Shown piece by piece: positions 23,101-33,259 of a DNA stretch of 64,000 nt. How positions within the stretch are numbered: position 1 is the stretch's first letter; every line of letters begins with the position of its first letter. Source of the DNA: Allorhodopirellula solitaria (GTDB lineage: Bacteria > Planctomycetota > Planctomycetia > Pirellulales > Pirellulaceae); the NCBI RefSeq assembly GCF_007859855.1, contig NZ_SJPK01000005.1:349429-413428 (forward strand), in the 5' to 3' direction. The translations under genes were made by a program, and so were the position numbers. Below the pieces are notes generated by a model that had not been told where the DNA came from, searched no databases, and was given only the letters and a program-made list of their open reading frames with translations.

Positions 23101-26100
23101 TCAGGCCGATAGCAGCCGATCAAAGAGCTCACGATTGGATGCCCGGACCTGATCGCAGCGGCGAACGATCTCGCAGGGCTCGGGTTCACCGAGGAGGGCC
23201 GCGAGCTGCTTCATTTCGAGTGTGTCCGCGCCACCATCGGCCGAAAGTGGCAGTTCATGCCGGGCGGGGGTGTCGATCAGTCGCAGTTTGGCTTCGACGG
23301 TACGAAGGTAACGGTAGTTGCTGGCCAGGGTTTGGGTGTCTCGCGGGTCATAGACACCTGCTTCGGCGAGATCGCTAAGTGCGGCAGGGATACCGGTCGC
23401 GATCTCGGTGTCGAGGCTGGCTGCGGACTTCAAAACACCCGCTGCCACGATCGTTTGCACATCGACGGTACCGCCGAGGCCCCGTTTCAGATTCCCGGGC
23501 GCGGCCGTGGATTCGGCTCGCTGCCGCAAAGTCTTGAAATCAGCCAACTGGCTGTCTCGCCAGGGTGTCAACCGGATCGCTTTGGCGATCGCAGCACTCA
23601 CGAGTTCCTGGTTCCGCCGAGAGCCGGAGAAGGGGCGGGCCTGGCACAAAGCGGCACGCCGCCAAAGGGGTGCTCCGCCGAGGCGAAATGGCTTGACGAA
23701 CTGGCCAATGGAGTACGCTAAAACGGTCTCGTCGGCACCTTCGGCCAAGGGTGTGTCAATCTCATAAAGGCGTTCTGTGGGCGAATCGATTGCCCGGATG
23801 ACATTCTGAGCGAGCTGATTGAAGAACTGGCGATTCGATAGCGTCGCCTTCGGCCCTCCCACTCGCCGCTGTGTTTCGCCCTCTGTGGTATACAAGAACG
23901 TGAGATCGAGGTCGCTGTGGTAGTTCGGTTCGCGACCGCCATATTTCCCCAACGCCACAGCGACCATTTCGACCGGCTCGTTGTCCTCGCCGAGCGGATC
24001 ACCATAGCGTGCACTCAGGCGTTTGTGTTCCTGTTCAATCACGCGCCGCAGACACGCATCGGCCGTGTCGCTGAGCGATTGACCGATGGCATCGACCGTT
24101 TCTTTGCCAAGCAAATCCCGAGCACCGATCATCAGATGACATCCGGCTCGGAACGTTTGCAGGATCGGCGTAAGGTCATCGGCGGATTGGCACAACCGAA
24201 TCGACTGCGTATCGAGTCTTTCTGCCGGAGGCAAGCGATTCATCAGCAACGAGTCCACCAACTCATCGATCATGCCGGGCTGCGCCGTCAAGATACCCGT
24301 CAGATACGGCGTCAGCGAACAGAGGTTGACCATCAGCGACAAAGTGGCTTCGTTCGTTCCCAGCAGTTCCCACAACGTCGCCTTGGCGCCGATGGAATCG
24401 GCCACCTCGACGAGTCGATCGAGGGTCTGATCGGGGGCGGGGGTCTTGGCGATTTCACGCAATAGCTGCGGAGCCACGCCTGCAAAAAACTGGCGGCACC
24501 GGCGTGGCGAAAGAAAGGAAACCGTCTCGTGACTGAGAGATGAGATTTGATCGATCGCCCGATCGAGATCTGAGAAGCCGTGCCCTCGCAAGACCTCTGC
24601 AAACGTATCCGGATCCGGTTCGGGGTCGAGAATCATCTCGGTCTCGATGGCGACAGCATCCACGTCGGGGGCGAGCTTTTCTCGGGGGGCTGCCGATACG
24701 TTTTCATTCTCGGCCACGGTCACCGGGCTCGCCGCGACCTTTTGAGAGGTCAAGTGGTTGATGATTTTTCGGTTGACGTCAAAGGTATCGTCAAGCAGTT
24801 TCTCGAATCGTTCACGATCGCCGATCGAGACTTCACCCTCGGCGTGCTCACCACCTCCATCTTGATCGTCGACCTCCCTGCGGACCCCTAATCGCCAAGC
24901 CAAGCGAGTGCGAATGGCATCATCATCGGGGAGATACGTCACCCGATGATTCAATAAAACGGCGAGATGGTGTTCGAGGCGGCACAAGCGAGCGTGGTTT
25001 TCCGACAGGATGGACGCCTCCTGCTGGGTCAAGCATCCGTGGCGGTTCAAAGCGGCGATCGCATCGAGGGTGCCGGGCACGCGGACTTCGGGAAGCTCCC
25101 CACCATGGAGCAGCTGGAGAAACTGAATGGTCAATTCAATATCGCGACGTCCGCCGGGACAATCGGCGATCGGCGTCCCCCGCTGCGCATCCGCAGTCAG
25201 AGCTCGCTTTTCGAGCTTTCGACGCAATACTCGGATATCGGCAATTTCGCTCCGGCTGAGGATCCGGTGATAGACCCACGGTTCGAGCAGTTTGAGAAAC
25301 CAGTCGCCTAAGCCCCGGTCGCCCGCAGCGACGCGGGCCTTGACGAAGGCAAGCCGCTGGAAAGTTTGATTCTCTCGCTCGTAATAGGCTGCCGCATGGC
25401 CGGCGGCATGAAATTCGATCTTGCGAGTCGAGGATTCGCCGGGGCGGGCGAAATCGCTGAGCCGGTGCGTGTCCGACACAGCAAATTCCTCACCGGGCTG
25501 CTGAACGAATCGCAAGTGAATCGAAACGACCGGTCCGCGATTCGACCCCAGCAGACTGATCAGTCCCGCGACGATGTGCCGATTGAACCTCACGTGGCTC
25601 TCATTTCTGCGGTCGATCTGATCGCAGAGCAGCAGCAGATCCAGCGGTGAGTCGTAGCCGATCTCCTCGCCACCGTAGTTGCCCAACGCGATGATCGCGT
25701 ATCTCGGCTTGCTGGCATCGATGCGCTGGGGCAGCTGAAATTTGGACGCGACTTGATCGATGGTAAAATCAAGCGCCGACGAGAGCACCGCATCGGTCAG
25801 GTGACTGATTTGCCGTGTGACTCGATCGGGAGCGAGGCCACGGACAAATTCCCCATAGGCGATGCGCAGTACCTCTCTCCCCACGTATCTCCGGATCGCC
25901 ACGGCTGCGCGGGGATTCGATGCGGTGGTGCGGAGTTCATGAGCCAGCTCGTCGCGGAGTTGCTCTCGAGAGGTCGGGCGGCCGTCGCTGGCCCGGATCA
26001 AATCGAAACTTTCCGGATCGCTGATCAACAGCTCCGCCACCGCTGGACTGGTCGAAAGCACCTGCAGGAGCGCGGGCAGGGCTTGCGGATCGCGTTCAAA

Positions 26101-26346
26101 GAGTGCCAACAGCGACGTGGGGCTTCGCGAGACCTCAACAAATCGGGCGAGCAACCGCACCGCCTCGCTGGCATCGTCGACCGCGCCGAGATGGTCGTGA
26201 AGCGCCGCCCATAGGCCCGTCAGCAAATCGGGCGCTACGCTACTGGCGGCAATCTCTGCGAGTGCCTCGAGAGCAGCCGGTGCGTCACCAAATCGGCTTT
26301 CAACGAGCGGGGCGTAGTCATCGAACGAATTCACAGCAGTCGTCAT
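23101..26346 (-). CDS. glnE: Glutamine synthetase adenylyltransferase/deadenylase GlnE, altered N-terminal active site
   Basis: GlnE switches glutamine synthetase off by adenylylation and on by phosphorolysis of the AMP group. The 1081 residues exceed the usual about 950. Two nucleotidyltransferase halves are visible. The C-terminal (adenylylating) half has LGKYGGREPNYHSDLDL with both aspartates, Asp812 and Asp814. The N-terminal (deadenylating) half has LGNYGGEEIGYDSPLDL: Asp236 is kept, but the first position of the DxD pair is Pro234 and the usual lysine is Asn. Each half is followed by the usual helical domain. The gene is convergent with the membrane gene at 21767 (two-base gap) and divergent from the sigma factor gene. 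Confidence 0.92.
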   Translation of the reverse strand: MTTAVNSFDDYAPLVESRFGDAPAALEALAEIAASSVAPDLLTGLWAALHDHLGAVDDASEAVRLLARFVEVSRSPTSLLALFERDPQALPALLQVLSTSPAVAELLISDPESFDLIRASDGRPTSREQLRDELAHELRTTASNPRAAVAIRRYVGREVLRIAYGEFVRGLAPDRVTRQISHLTDAVLSSALDFTIDQVASKFQLPQRIDASKPRYAIIALGNYGGEEIGYDSPLDLLLLCDQIDRRNESHVRFNRHIVAGLISLLGSNRGPVVSIHLRFVQQPGEEFAVSDTHRLSDFARPGESSTRKIEFHAAGHAAAYYERENQTFQRLAFVKARVAAGDRGLGDWFLKLLEPWVYHRILSRSEIADIRVLRRKLEKRALTADAQRGTPIADCPGGRRDIELTIQFLQLLHGGELPEVRVPGTLDAIAALNRHGCLTQQEASILSENHARLCRLEHHLAVLLNHRVTYLPDDDAIRTRLAWRLGVRREVDDQDGGGEHAEGEVSIGDRERFEKLLDDTFDVNRKIINHLTSQKVAASPVTVAENENVSAAPREKLAPDVDAVAIETEMILDPEPDPDTFAEVLRGHGFSDLDRAIDQISSLSHETVSFLSPRRCRQFFAGVAPQLLREIAKTPAPDQTLDRLVEVADSIGAKATLWELLGTNEATLSLMVNLCSLTPYLTGILTAQPGMIDELVDSLLMNRLPPAERLDTQSIRLCQSADDLTPILQTFRAGCHLMIGARDLLGKETVDAIGQSLSDTADACLRRVIEQEHKRLSARYGDPLGEDNEPVEMVAVALGKYGGREPNYHSDLDLTFLYTTEGETQRRVGGPKATLSNRQFFNQLAQNVIRAIDSPTERLYEIDTPLAEGADETVLAYSIGQFVKPFRLGGAPLWRRAALCQARPFSGSRRNQELVSAAIAKAIRLTPWRDSQLADFKTLRQRAESTAAPGNLKRGLGGTVDVQTIVAAGVLKSAASLDTEIATGIPAALSDLAEAGVYDPRDTQTLASNYRYLRTVEAKLRLIDTPARHELPLSADGGADTLEMKQLAALLGEPEPCEIVRRCDQVRASNRELFDRLLSA

Positions 26347-26986
26347 CAGGACATTTCGAGCAGGGGACGGTCAGATGATGGATATCGGGAACTTTCCCAG
26401 CCTTCGGGCATCGAAAGGTACTAGCTGGAGAGCGTCACTTGGATACCCCGCGAGGTGATTCGCCGATTCCACCGGCCGCTCGCGCAGGATCGCCGTCAAC
26501 TCGCATCCACTGGGGAGCCAACGGAGGCTCCCCAAAGCACTCTCCTCCAGCGAGGGGCGGACCGCCCCAGGATACGAATCAGTACGCCTCTGAGTATGCG
26601 CCCCTGAGTTTACGTCCCAATCGCGACTTGGTGTAGCGGAGTTGATTGACAGGTAATTCATTCATTTTTTTGGTTGTCGGCCCCAAAGCTGACCTAGGTT
26701 TGATCATGCGAACGCGGGTGAGCGTCCGATTGCCAGCAATCGGGCGTTACTGGACGAGTTGGATGAATCCATCCGATGTTGCGTGCGAGCAACATCACGG
26801 TGACCGCCGTCCACACCCCGCGCCGCAGCGCTTCTCTGACCCCAGGCCTTTTTCAACGCCTAACCTCCTGCGTAGCAACAACTTGCAATGATTCATGCGT
26901 TACCTGAGTTCTCCGCTGGCACTGACAGTGCTTGGCATTCCTTCTCAAACAGCTTTGACGATCAAACGGGAGACGAGGAGAACCTG
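26347..26986. other. Intergenic stretch between glnE and the sigma factor gene
   Basis: No gene was recognised in these 640 bases. A hairpin with 8-base arms (GGGGAGCC at 26512-26519 and GGCTCCCC at 26526-26533) has no T run. The stretch should contain the divergent promoters of glnE and the sigma gene. In-frame ATG 26888 opens the sigma reading frame earlier, but the later start at 26987 is better supported. Confidence 0.4.
26975..26980 (+). promoter_or_regulatory. Ribosome binding site that decides the sigma factor start
   Basis: GAGGAG lies six bases before the ATG at 26987. The in-frame ATG at 26888 has no comparable site, so translation probably begins at 26987. Confidence 0.7.
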
Positions 26987-28576
26987 ATGGGCAAGAAGTT
27001 TAGCAGTCGCAGTTTGCAGGATGACGCCTTTGATGCAGAGGACTCCATCACCCGCCGCTCGCGGACGATGGGCCAGGAATTCGCTGACGCGACTGCAGAC
27101 GAATCCGAGCTAGGCCCACTTGCCGACGACGAATTGCTTGTCCGCCGCGATGAGCTGCCCAACGATCCAACGGAAGATCCCGTCCGCATGTACCTGATGC
27201 AGATGGGGCAAATACCGCTGCTCACGCGAGATCAAGAGATCTCCGCCGCCGTGCAGATCGAAGCCACTCGTGAGCGATATCGGCACTGCATGCTGGCTAC
27301 CGATTTTATGTTGCAGGCTTCTCTGAAGTTGCTGCAACAGGTCCGCGACAAGCAATTGCGACTCGACCGAACCATCGAGGTCAGCGTGACCAACGCAGCG
27401 GAGAAAAAAGCGATCATGAAGCGGATCGTCCCCAACACTCGGACTCTCGCTCATCTCCTGGAGAACAACCGCAACGATTATCTGACAGCGATCAACAAAT
27501 CGTTGCCCATGCGTCGGCGTCGTGCAGCGTGGCGGAACCTCGTCGTTCGCCGCAACAAAGCCGTCCGGTTGGTCGAGGAAATGAATCTGCGGACCAATAA
27601 GCTGCAGCCAATCTTTGAGAAACTTCGGCGCAGCGCCCTGCGGATGATTGAAATTCGCCAGATCCTCGCCGAACCACATCGGCTCGCTTTGGCCGGCATG
27701 CCAAGCGCCGATGAGCTCCATAGCGAGCTGCGGTGTTTGATGCGATTGACCTACGAAACCCCCAAAACACTCGCCCGACGGGTCGACCGCTGCGACACCC
27801 TTCGTGACGACTACGATGCCGCCAAACGCGTCTTGTCAGCCGGTAACCTGCGATTGGTCGTTTCGATTGCCAAGAAGTATCGCAACCGCGGGTTGTCGTT
27901 TCTGGATTTGATTCAAGAAGGCAATACGGGACTGATGCGCGCGGTCGACAAATTCGAGCACGCCCGCGGATACAAGTTCAGTACCTATGCGACTTGGTGG
28001 ATTCGCCAAGCCATCACCCGGGCGATCGCCGATCAGAGTCGCACCATCCGAGTGCCGGTTCACATGATCGATACCATGAACAAGATTCGGCAGATCACCC
28101 GTGACCTTGTCCAGGAGCACGGCCGCGAACCCACTCCCGAAGAGGTGTGTGCTCGCAGCGGGTTGTCCATCGACGACACTCGTGTGATCCTGAAAATGGC
28201 TCGCCAGCCGCTGTCGCTCGATCAACCCGTCGGTGATCACGAAGACAGCGCGTTCGGTGAATTCCTTCAAGATCATCGCGACCAAGACCCTTTGGTAGAA
28301 ACCAATCGTGAGGCGCTCAAGAATCAGATCGAGCTCGCCATGGAGACCCTCAACTATCGCGAGCGAGAGATCCTACGGTTGCGATACGGTCTCGCCGATG
28401 GATACACGTACACCCTCGAGGAAGTCGGTCGGATCTTTCAAGTGACCCGGGAGCGTGTGCGTCAAATCGAGAGCAAAGCGGTTCGCAAACTGCAACAGCC
28501 TTACCGGGCCAAGTCTCTGGTGAGCTTTCTCGATGGCGCCGAACTGATGATGTTTGAGAACAGCGAAGCGATCTGA
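26987..28576 (+). CDS. rpoD: Sigma-70-type RNA polymerase sigma factor (primary-like)
   Basis: The 529-residue product (from ATG 26987) is a group 1/2 sigma factor, which directs RNA polymerase to promoters. Region 1.2 is seen as [17 protein letters not shown] (about residue 65 onward). A charged non-conserved region of about 180 residues follows, as in primary sigma factors. Region 2 contains [35 protein letters not shown] (from residue 307) and [11 protein letters not shown]. Region 3 has GREPTPEEV. Region 4.2 has [20 protein letters not shown] (about residues 474-495). Region 1.1 is short and not recognisable. Whether this is the housekeeping factor or a paralogue cannot be told from one window, since related bacteria carry several; the full architecture favours a primary type. 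Confidence 0.88.
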   Translation: MGKKFSSRSLQDDAFDAEDSITRRSRTMGQEFADATADESELGPLADDELLVRRDELPNDPTEDPVRMYLMQMGQIPLLTRDQEISAAVQIEATRERYRHCMLATDFMLQASLKLLQQVRDKQLRLDRTIEVSVTNAAEKKAIMKRIVPNTRTLAHLLENNRNDYLTAINKSLPMRRRRAAWRNLVVRRNKAVRLVEEMNLRTNKLQPIFEKLRRSALRMIEIRQILAEPHRLALAGMPSADELHSELRCLMRLTYETPKTLARRVDRCDTLRDDYDAAKRVLSAGNLRLVVSIAKKYRNRGLSFLDLIQEGNTGLMRAVDKFEHARGYKFSTYATWWIRQAITRAIADQSRTIRVPVHMIDTMNKIRQITRDLVQEHGREPTPEEVCARSGLSIDDTRVILKMARQPLSLDQPVGDHEDSAFGEFLQDHRDQDPLVETNREALKNQIELAMETLNYREREILRLRYGLADGYTYTLEEVGRIFQVTRERVRQIESKAVRKLQQPYRAKSLVSFLDGAELMMFENSEAI

Positions 28577-28807
28577 TCCCGGCTGTCCAGTAAATCGTCG
28601 CCAGGGCTGTCGTTGGCGGTATTTCCCAGCGGAATCTTTGACTCGTTGTCCGGCCATTCCCGGTCGCCTCGAACCGCCTGGCTGGATTGCCCACACCCCG
28701 CCGGACGCCTATGCTGAGCGGGTGGTCGATCGCCGCAAAGAACACAGAAAACTGCTCTTGCCGGCTCGCTCACTTTTTTCGTCTTCGCTCCCTCCCGAGT
28801 CAGCGCC

Positions 28808-29134
28808 ATGCCTTTGTTCGAAATCGAAACCGACGCACACATCATCATCACATGGTCCGACGAAGAATCCTCCGCCCAATCGGTTGTGGACGACGCCTAT
28901 CCCGAGGACGAGATTTTGCGCATCACCAAACGTCCGCGGGACTCGTGGGTGATCAGCAAAGGCGCCTTGGGATTGACCGATCGCTCCCTCGACCCCTGCA
29001 TGATCGCCCGGGATTGTTTGAGTAAATCGGCGGGTGACAAAGTCAATGCCATTCGTTTGTACCGCATGGAAACGGGGTGTGATGTCGACCAAGCTCGCCG
29101 CGCAATCGAATCCAATATGGTGATGGGATGGTAG
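28808..29134 (+). CDS. Small protein with an L7/L12-like C-terminal motif
   Basis: This 108-residue acidic protein has no signal or membrane segment. Its last 35 residues (DKVNAIRLYRMETGCDVDQARRAIES) resemble the C-terminal domain of ribosomal protein L7/L12, which has the pattern K..-I-..R..TG-...-A...VE. The N-terminal 70 residues are unrecognised. Its last codons overlap the start of the next gene (ATGGTAG), so the two are translationally linked. The role is unknown; the resemblance is by eye. Confidence 0.55.
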   Translation: MPLFEIETDAHIIITWSDEESSAQSVVDDAYPEDEILRITKRPRDSWVISKGALGLTDRSLDPCMIARDCLSKSAGDKVNAIRLYRMETGCDVDQARRAIESNMVMGW

Positions 29135-31737
29135 CCTCGCTCGGTCGAGCGTGGTGGTGTTTCCTTCTCTGTTTCCCCTTGGTCGTGGGCTGCGATGGAT
29201 GTCGGCTGACGAACCAACCTGAGAACGAATCCAAGCTACCTGAAGAGCAGCAACCACCCTTCACCTCGCGCGCCGCCGACGCCTATCCGGCTTCGCGACT
29301 GGACCTGCGCAGCAGCGGGATTCCCAACGGCTCAATCAAACCCGGGCATTGGACAAGCACGCGGTTGTCGGTGCGCAGCAACCGAGAGGATCGCCGTGGT
29401 GTGATCCAAACTCGTGCCGATCTGGGGCTCCTTGCATCTCCCGAGACGGACAACACCACGGAGATTACACCGGAGCTCGAGTCAGCGTCCTCTTTTCTCA
29501 CCCGCCGCCCGGCAGTCTTGCCGCAGGGACAAATGCGGCGACTCGAGACGCGGTTTCTTGCCCCCACGCACAACAACCAGACCTTGGACCATGTCATCTT
29601 CAACGGACAGTTCCTGGGGCAGGAATCAACCGCTCGGTATGATGTGCTTCCCGCTCGGTTTGCCGCGATGCCGCCCCAAACTTACTTTTTCGTCATCCTC
29701 ACCAATCGTCCCGAACGGTTTGTCCGTTGGCAGACGGCCAATTGGGTCCGCCCCGTGCAAGGCGGCCGAGTAAGAAAACGCTCGTCGGAGAACTATCGCA
29801 TCATCATCCCGCCCATCGATGGAGTGTTGCCGATAGCCGAGACCGCTCTGGATTGGACCTCAACGGCAGTCCTGGTTTGGGATGACGTGTCCGTGAACGC
29901 CCTGACACCGGGACAACAAACTGCCATTTTGGATTGGTTGAATTTCGGTGGACTCGTCGTCGTCAATGGCCCCGCCGGAGTCGACTCGCTGACCGACACC
30001 CGCTTTCGTGACCTGCTGCCAATCGCGCCGGCGGGTGCCACTGAGTTACTGATCGATGATGCACAAAGTTTTTTGCACTCGCACCAGGTGGCGACTGATC
30101 CGTCCACGGCAGACGTGATCGAAAACTTGCAGAGCAACCCCACCCCGGTCGCCGCGGCAGGCGACCAGCGGTCCGGAGCGACGGAGATCGGCGGGGGCGG
30201 TCTACTCGTCGAGCGCCGGGTGGGACGCGGCCGCTTGGTTCAAAGTCGAGTGGACTTGATGAGCAACTGGCTGGTGCGCTGGAAGTCCTACGATAGCATG
30301 TTGAATTCCGCCATCCTGGCACGACCACCGCGTGTATTCCAATTGGATACAGCCGCTCAGAGCAGTCTTCGATCGGTCACCGCCAACGGTAGCCCAGGAC
30401 AAACTGCCGATTCGTCCGCTGCCCCTTCACCAAACGCCCCCGCCTCAGACCAAGCGACTCCGTGGAATGCCGGCCTGGGAGCCTCTTCACCGGTGCGACA
30501 GACCTTGGTAGGGGTCGACGTTGATGCCGTCGCGCCAGAGATCAATACGGGCCTGCGACTGTTCTCGCGTGATGCCAAGATGCGAGCGCTGCCCAACGGC
30601 ACGGCCACCAACGGCACGTCCACCAACGGCGACTCTCCCGCCGTGACCGCTTCGACCGACCCAGCGAGCAACTCCCCGCTGGCGGCCTGGCAGAGCGATG
30701 ATGTGTGGCCGCATCCGATCGGCGGTCTCGGCGTCTGGAGGAGCGATAGCGATCTGCTGACTTGGAGCCAGCGTCAACTGCGTCAAGAAATCGGTGTGAC
30801 CATCCCGGAGTCCGCTCTCGTCTTTCGCAGCCTGCTGGCCTATCTGTTTGTCCTGATCCCTTTGAACTATCTCGTGTTCCGCATGCTCGGGCACCTGGAA
30901 TGGGCCTGGTTGGCCGTGTTTCCGCTATCGATCGCGGGCGCTTTTTGGGTGGCCCATGCGGCGCAGCTCGATGTTGGCTTTGCCAGAAGTCGCAATGAGC
31001 TGGCACTGCTCGAAGTACCGGTGGACTACTCGCGTGCGCACCTGACACGCGTGGTCGGTTTATATAACTCGCTGGCCAGCCGATACCGAATCGACTTTGC
31101 CACGCCCGACGCGGCGATCGATGTGATCCGCTCCAAACATGGCAACCAGCAGGCTGCTAATTTGTTTGGCGAGGTCGATGCGGCATTGGAACTCGGTTTT
31201 GATCCTGGCCCATCGATGGACGATATCAGCGTGGGCAGTAACTCCTATGGCGTCGTCCATGCGGAACAGATCGTCGATGTCGACGGCCCGATTGAGATGC
31301 AATCGACGGCACCGAAGGGCCGCCTCGGGTCGTTCGATGGGGCATCGATCGTCAATGGATCTTCGCTGGAACTGCTCGATGCATTTGTCGTTGCACGCGA
31401 TGCGGAGGGGCGGACGCGGATTGCCGCGATGGGGACCCTCAGCAGCGGTGCACGCAAGCCGATTCGATTGGTCGCCAGCGGCGAGGTGCGCATCCCGACC
31501 GATTTGCCCATGGGCATGACCGACGCAATGGGCCGTCTCATGTTGGCCGATGCAATCCCGAGCGGGTCGGCGCGGTTGGTCGCCCGCCTCGATCAACCGC
31601 TCGGCGGAATGACAATCTCACCTGATTGCAAGCAAGTCCGAGCGCAGACACTCGTGCTCGTGCATCTCGCCCATCGACCACGCCCACCCGCGGTCAGCGA
31701 CGAAAACCTCGTCGGCGACGTACCGCATTCCCGTTGA
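29128..31737 (+). CDS. Large envelope protein, lipobox-like N-terminus and central membrane segments
   Basis: The 869-residue protein begins with a hydrophobic signal ending FPLVVGC (residues 16-22), so it may be a lipoprotein. Residues about 230-310 (AVLVWDDV, then a NFGGLVVVNGP strand) resemble the amidotransferase-like domain often found in large planctomycete and Bacteroidetes envelope proteins. Two strongly hydrophobic helices lie at about residues 575-620, followed by a large beta-rich domain. A tandem NGT(A/S)TNG stretch around residue 490 is low complexity. I recognise no enzyme. It overlaps the small gene at 28808 by seven bases and is followed 76 bases later by the O-antigen-ligase-like gene. 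Confidence 0.6.
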   Translation: MVASLGRAWWCFLLCFPLVVGCDGCRLTNQPENESKLPEEQQPPFTSRAADAYPASRLDLRSSGIPNGSIKPGHWTSTRLSVRSNREDRRGVIQTRADLGLLASPETDNTTEITPELESASSFLTRRPAVLPQGQMRRLETRFLAPTHNNQTLDHVIFNGQFLGQESTARYDVLPARFAAMPPQTYFFVILTNRPERFVRWQTANWVRPVQGGRVRKRSSENYRIIIPPIDGVLPIAETALDWTSTAVLVWDDVSVNALTPGQQTAILDWLNFGGLVVVNGPAGVDSLTDTRFRDLLPIAPAGATELLIDDAQSFLHSHQVATDPSTADVIENLQSNPTPVAAAGDQRSGATEIGGGGLLVERRVGRGRLVQSRVDLMSNWLVRWKSYDSMLNSAILARPPRVFQLDTAAQSSLRSVTANGSPGQTADSSAAPSPNAPASDQATPWNAGLGASSPVRQTLVGVDVDAVAPEINTGLRLFSRDAKMRALPNGTATNGTSTNGDSPAVTASTDPASNSPLAAWQSDDVWPHPIGGLGVWRSDSDLLTWSQRQLRQEIGVTIPESALVFRSLLAYLFVLIPLNYLVFRMLGHLEWAWLAVFPLSIAGAFWVAHAAQLDVGFARSRNELALLEVPVDYSRAHLTRVVGLYNSLASRYRIDFATPDAAIDVIRSKHGNQQAANLFGEVDAALELGFDPGPSMDDISVGSNSYGVVHAEQIVDVDGPIEMQSTAPKGRLGSFDGASIVNGSSLELLDAFVVARDAEGRTRIAAMGTLSSGARKPIRLVASGEVRIPTDLPMGMTDAMGRLMLADAIPSGSARLVARLDQPLGGMTISPDCKQVRAQTLVLVHLAHRPRPPAVSDENLVGDVPHSR

Positions 31738-31813
31738 ACCGAGTCTTCGCTAGAGGCTCACCTCTTTTGCTCTGTTCCCCCTACGACTCTGACCCCGTCT
31801 CGGAGACATCCCA

Positions 31814-33238
31814 TTGGACACTGAAGTCGCACCCGGACTGCTGACCGACGAATCATCGTTCGCCATCATGCTGCTCGTTTCCTGCGGGTTCGCTGCCTGG
31901 TACGGCTACCGCCATGGCAAACAGTATGTTCTCGGGGCCGGCATGGCGGTCTCGATGTTGGCGGGGACGTGGTTCGAAATCACGCTCTGGAACACCGAGA
32001 TCAACGTCGCCATGGCGACTGCGATCGTGCTCCTGATCGCCTACTGCACCCATTCTTGGCGTGAGATATTCAAGGCTCTCAACCTGCTCGACGTGTTGGT
32101 CGGCGCCTTGATGATTTGGCACATCATCGTCGATGTATCGCACGAGGGGCAACCGCTCGCCTTCACACTGCGTGCCTACGGCCAATGGATGCTGCCCTAT
32201 GCAGCGGGTCGCTACGCGTTCCTACATCCCGGCTCGATGTCCAAGCTTTCCCCTGTTTTCGTCGCCGTGGCGAGCTTCATTGCGATCGCTGCTGTCTATG
32301 AATCGTTCACCTCGGTGAATCTTTGGGAAACGATCTTCATTCACGTCGACGACAAAGTGTCGCGCGTGGTTGGCCAACGCTACGGCTTGCTGTACCGCTC
32401 AATCGGTCCTGTCCGAAACGCTATTTTTCTGGGGATCATGCTCTACCTGCTCCTGCCCTTTGCGGTTGACCTGACCACACCGAGAGATGACGCCCGCTGG
32501 CGACGGGCTGCTGGGTTTGCTGGAATGATTCTCATCATGCTGGGCATTGTCGCCACTGTCTCGCGGGGCCCAATGCTGTGCGTCGTCCTGGCGGGAGCCT
32601 TTGCTCTGGTGTGCGTCAATCGCTATGCCCGCTGGATACTGATTCCGCTCGCTGCGGCCGGTGTGATTTTTACGGCGGTTCAGTTCGACACCGTCGCCAA
32701 CTACCTCGAGAGCGGTGGCGACGAACATACTCGCAGCCGGATTGTCGACGTGGACCATGAAGGCGACGCGGAAATTCACAACAACACGCGTCACCGTCTG
32801 CTGATTCCGAAGATCTATGGTCCGATTGTTTTCGAAGGCGGTCCTCTCGGCTATGGAACAACGGCCTCATCCGGTTTTCCGCCCCGAAATATTCCTGGCC
32901 TGCCCAACGATCCCGCCATCAGCGGCCTCTTGCGAAATGTTGACAACACCTACATCAACATTGGACTCGCCTTCGGCTGGGTTGGGCTCGCTCTGTTCGT
33001 CACGCTCCTGATCACGACGATCGTTCAGGCGTTGCAACTCGCCCCGGTGGCGAGTACTTACCTGTATCCGAGTGACGCTCGAGTGGCAGTGGCCTACGCG
33101 AGCATCTTCTTTGCCATCATCTTTGAGATCTGGACCGTCCACTGGTCCTACGACTATAGCTTCTGGGTGCTGTTTCAAGTGGGCGTTGTCGCGGGGCTGA
33201 CGTCGCAGTGCGTCCGCGTCCGCCGAGGTGAGTGGTGA
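31814..33238 (+). CDS. O-antigen ligase/polymerase-like membrane protein
   Basis: The 474-residue protein has about ten to twelve membrane segments and a long periplasmic loop before the last few (about residues 300-375). It carries the arginine-serine rich SRGPML stretch near residue 254 and the NNTRHRLLIPKI region, which fit the Wzy_C (O-antigen ligase) pattern: transfer of a lipid-linked glycan at the outer face of the inner membrane. The start is a TTG at 31814 with no strong ribosome binding site; no better start is seen. It may form one transcript with 28808 and 29128. Confidence 0.65.
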   Translation: MDTEVAPGLLTDESSFAIMLLVSCGFAAWYGYRHGKQYVLGAGMAVSMLAGTWFEITLWNTEINVAMATAIVLLIAYCTHSWREIFKALNLLDVLVGALMIWHIIVDVSHEGQPLAFTLRAYGQWMLPYAAGRYAFLHPGSMSKLSPVFVAVASFIAIAAVYESFTSVNLWETIFIHVDDKVSRVVGQRYGLLYRSIGPVRNAIFLGIMLYLLLPFAVDLTTPRDDARWRRAAGFAGMILIMLGIVATVSRGPMLCVVLAGAFALVCVNRYARWILIPLAAAGVIFTAVQFDTVANYLESGGDEHTRSRIVDVDHEGDAEIHNNTRHRLLIPKIYGPIVFEGGPLGYGTTASSGFPPRNIPGLPNDPAISGLLRNVDNTYINIGLAFGWVGLALFVTLLITTIVQALQLAPVASTYLYPSDARVAVAYASIFFAIIFEIWTVHWSYDYSFWVLFQVGVVAGLTSQCVRVRRGEW

Positions 33239-33259
33239 TCCTCGCTAAACCAGTCTGCC

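Noticed and set aside
26512-26533. Hairpin GGGGAGCC/GGCTCCCC as a terminator of glnE or the sigma gene
   Set aside because: It lies upstream, not downstream, of both genes and has no T run.
26646-26891. Possible small gene upstream of the sigma factor
   Set aside because: No family resemblance, atypical codon use and a position that fits a promoter and leader region better.
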